Positions 62,312 to 64,000 of a stretch of 64,000 nucleotides of DNA are shown piece after piece. The notes beneath the pieces are model-generated. The model was not told the DNA's origin. It ran no database searches and saw only the letters and a list, made by a program, of their open reading frames with translations. Made by a program: the position numbers and the translations under genes. This DNA comes from Chloroflexota bacterium (GTDB lineage: Bacteria; Chloroflexota; Anaerolineae; Aggregatilineales; J027), in assembly GCA_016234595.1 (NCBI GenBank), contig JACRBG010000050.1:1-64000 (forward strand), written 5' to 3'. Numbering within the stretch: position 1 is the stretch's first letter; each line of letters starts with the position of its first letter.

Positions 62312-62345
62312 AAAAAAGGGACGAATTCAACACTCGTCCCTTTTT
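62312..62345. terminator. Bidirectional terminator between convergent genes
   Basis: AAAAAGGGACGA pairs with TCGTCCCTTTTT, with A- and T-runs on either side, between the DUF4397/SH3b gene and the DsbA-like gene. Confidence 0.88.
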
Positions 62346-62365
62346 AGTTGGCTTGGTTTTGAAGG

Positions 62366-63277
62366 CTACTGGCCCGTATCCGACGCAGGGGTATTAAACT
62401 GACGCACAAGGGCGGCTACTTCATCATAGCTACCACGAGTGGCTTTTTGTCCATCTGAGCCAACAAAGAATTTCCAGTCCCCGTTGCTTTGAGACTGACC
62501 TTGACGATAGACCACCGTAGGCGTGCTGTTAACGCCCAGTGTGGTTTGTAATTCACTGGCAGCAGCACGAACCTGTTGTCCATAATTGGAATTGATGCAT
62601 GAGCGGAGTTTATCCGTGTCCAAATTCATGCTATCACCCAACTCTACCAAGCGGGATGTCGTGAACGACTCACGCCCTTCGGATTGGGCTAGATCGAACA
62701 ATTGGGAATGAAATTCCCAGAAGGCCCCTTGTTGACCTGCACATACGGCAGCATCAGTAGCTTTGGCCGAAAATGCCCCACCAACAAAGGTCATCGGATA
62801 GTATTCGAAACGAGCTTGGCCTGTCCGAACAAAGTCTCGAATAATCCGTTCGACCTCTGGTTCATATTCCGCACAATGGGGGCAAGAAAAATCTGAAAAT
62901 TCAGCAAAAACAATCGGGGCACTCGGACTACCAATATAGGGAATCCCATCTGCCGTCATCCCGCGTTCGACCCCTTCCACCACATCGGACGCCAATTTAA
63001 CACCATCGTCGTCCCGCTCAGCTTGGCTTTGTAAATCCGCCGATAGGGGAATACCCGCATAGGCGCTAAAGCAGTTAGTATCGGCAATCCCGCACACCTT
63101 GGTGGCGTCTTTCTGGGTGAGATAGATAGCGGCCACCGCTATAATAATGATGCCAACAACAGCTCCTCCAATTAACAGCAATTGCTGCTGCTGTTTCTTT
63201 TGGGCCTTCTTCTTAGCGGCAATTTTTTGGGCTGCGACCACTTTGGGTGGTTTGGTAGTTTTAGCTGGCTCTGCCAT
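62366..63277 (-). CDS. Membrane-anchored DsbA-family thiol-disulfide oxidoreductase
   Basis: 303 residues. A Lys/Gln-rich cytoplasmic start (KIAAKKKAQKKQQQQ) precedes one transmembrane helix (LLLIGGAVVGIIIIAVAAIY). The outer domain is thioredoxin_4/DsbA-like: PIVFAEFSDFSCPHCAEYEP with CPHC as redox pair, FEYYPMTFVGGAFSAKATDA, FWEFHSQLFDLAQSEGRESF, and GVNSTPTVVYRQGQ with the cis-Pro. It probably introduces or isomerises disulfides in exported proteins, of which several Cys-containing ones are in this window. ATG at 63277 with AAGGAGA upstream. No VKOR or DsbB partner is adjacent. Confidence 0.92.
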   Translation of the reverse strand: MAEPAKTTKPPKVVAAQKIAAKKKAQKKQQQQLLLIGGAVVGIIIIAVAAIYLTQKDATKVCGIADTNCFSAYAGIPLSADLQSQAERDDDGVKLASDVVEGVERGMTADGIPYIGSPSAPIVFAEFSDFSCPHCAEYEPEVERIIRDFVRTGQARFEYYPMTFVGGAFSAKATDAAVCAGQQGAFWEFHSQLFDLAQSEGRESFTTSRLVELGDSMNLDTDKLRSCINSNYGQQVRAAASELQTTLGVNSTPTVVYRQGQSQSNGDWKFFVGSDGQKATRGSYDEVAALVRQFNTPASDTGQ

Positions 63278-63414
63278 GAAAATTCTCCTTAAGTGATGCT
63301 TCTCTCACTAATTACACAGTGTCTGTAAAAAGGCTCACCCATTGTCTCAGATGACGTGACAGTAGGCGAGACCGAGACGGCTACTATAACATACGGACTC
63401 GATTCCGTTTATAC

Positions 63415-64000
63415 TTACTCTTGTAAAGATTCTCCTACATTTATGGCTGGTTTCGTCGCTTTTGGCCCTAATCTTACGTATGGAATCATCCACGCCACGC
63501 GCGCTCGATAATCCACGTAGGGTTGCCCAAAACCCCGTGCCAATTTTTGCTCCTCCAACAACGACCCCACGATAACATAGAAGGTCATCCCTAAATAAAG
63601 GCCAAGCATCCCTGTCGTCATGATTGGGCTAGGCCACAGCAGCAATAAACCGAAAAAATAGAGCGGATGACGTACCAGCGCATAGAGGCCACCCGTTTGC
63701 AGCGGTTCCTCTGGTAGTGGTAGCGGTTTCCCATTTTGCCATGCCCCAAATTGGCTCAGCCCCAAAAGCCGCATCGTGTCAATTTGCAGCAGCGAAACCA
63801 TGGCTCCAATCAATCCAACAGCCTGCAACCCCAATAATCCATAACTTAGTGGGGCTTTCACATGCCAAACCATTCCCCCCGGATGGGCAGCTACTACTAT
63901 CAATACGGGTAGCAGTGAAATCGTCCCCACTGCATTAAAAAACAAGCGATAGAGCCCCTCATAGGCTCGCCTGCCAAAGGCTCCTACAAACCATGCCTTA
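63415..64000 (-). CDS. NnrU/isoprenylcysteine methyltransferase-like membrane protein (5' end outside window)
   Basis: At least 194 residues; the frame is open to the window edge, where it reads KAWFVGAFGRRAYEGLYRLF, matching the N-terminal pattern of NnrU-like proteins, so the start lies beyond base 64000. Four or five transmembrane helices follow. The C-terminal signature GGLYALVRHPLYFFGLLLLW (RHPxY) and LEEQKLARGFGQPYVDYRAR (E-E-x-x-L...Y-x-x-Y) matches the isoprenylcysteine carboxyl methyltransferase/phospholipid methyltransferase fold that uses S-adenosylmethionine. The substrate is unknown. The gap 63278-63414 upstream of the DsbA-like gene shows no gene. Confidence 0.85.
   Translation of the reverse strand, partial: KAWFVGAFGRRAYEGLYRLFFNAVGTISLLPVLIVVAAHPGGMVWHVKAPLSYGLLGLQAVGLIGAMVSLLQIDTMRLLGLSQFGAWQNGKPLPLPEEPLQTGGLYALVRHPLYFFGLLLLWPSPIMTTGMLGLYLGMTFYVIVGSLLEEQKLARGFGQPYVDYRARVAWMIPYVRLGPKATKPAINVGESLQE

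Overview
The window looks like an ordinary chromosomal stretch of a free-living bacterium of the phylum Chloroflexota (Anaerolineae-like lineage likely). This is inferred from gene content, not from a marker-gene comparison. Pointers are the leader of a CHAT-domain protein, a BTAD-type (SARP-like) regulator, a chromosomal 'baseplate J/gp47-like' membrane protein beside ruvX and mltG, secreted proteins with Thr/Pro-rich linkers, DUF4397 and SH3b domains, and the actinobacterial/Chloroflexota-type adenosine kinase. I see no rRNA, tRNA, CRISPR array, insertion sequence or prophage. Gene density is high, with many 1-4 bp overlaps and several TTG/GTG starts backed by good ribosome binding sites.

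Left part (1-10.9 kb): minus-strand genes for a CHAT-like N-terminus (cut by the window edge), a TPR protein, a secreted Gly/Phe/Cys-rich protein, a BTAD regulator, a 57-residue putative small lipoprotein and the bifunctional Rel/SpoT. Plus-strand genes follow for a CrtC/AttH-like secreted protein, a membrane-anchored unknown and a family-5 solute-binding protein, then a minus-strand JAMM metalloprotease. Middle-left (11-30.7 kb): a P1B-4 metal ATPase, Obg, a GbsR/MarR-like regulator, a Tat-exported PGRP amidase, class II fumarase, nadD translationally coupled to a double solute-binding protein, two overlapping RlaP/COG3541-type nucleotidyltransferases, an EamA transporter, Mn/Fe superoxide dismutase, a dicluster ferredoxin, a third nucleotidyltransferase, and a 1083-residue SUV3-like RNA helicase behind a GAF histidine kinase.

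Middle-right (30.8-48.5 kb): an F1-only ATP synthase operon (atpA-atpG-atpD-atpC, no Fo or delta genes alongside), an MreB-like gene, rex, proC, a GNAT protein, an NAD(P)-binding epimerase-like protein, a fabF-fabH pair with an unusually extended FabH, a YCII protein, SppA, TyrS and a HEAT-repeat protein. Right part (48.7-64 kb): alaS, GNAT, baseplate-J-like, ruvX and mltG (an expanded form of the conserved alaS-ruvX-mltG neighbourhood), a thioredoxin-fold lipoprotein, an adenosine kinase-GNAT-ahcY methyl-cycle operon, a large secreted DUF4397/SH3b protein, a DsbA-like membrane-anchored oxidoreductase and a truncated NnrU/ICMT-like membrane methyltransferase.

Most promising for follow-up are: the SUV3-like helicase with a long unassigned N-terminus, two C-terminal zinc-finger-like motifs and an HTH-like tail; the three nucleotidyltransferase genes within 5 kb just before it; the C-terminally extended ATP synthase gamma and doubly extended FabH; perfect or near-perfect hairpins between atpD/atpC and fabF/fabH; and the small lipoprotein behind rel. 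No single locus can be declared a new system from sequence alone.
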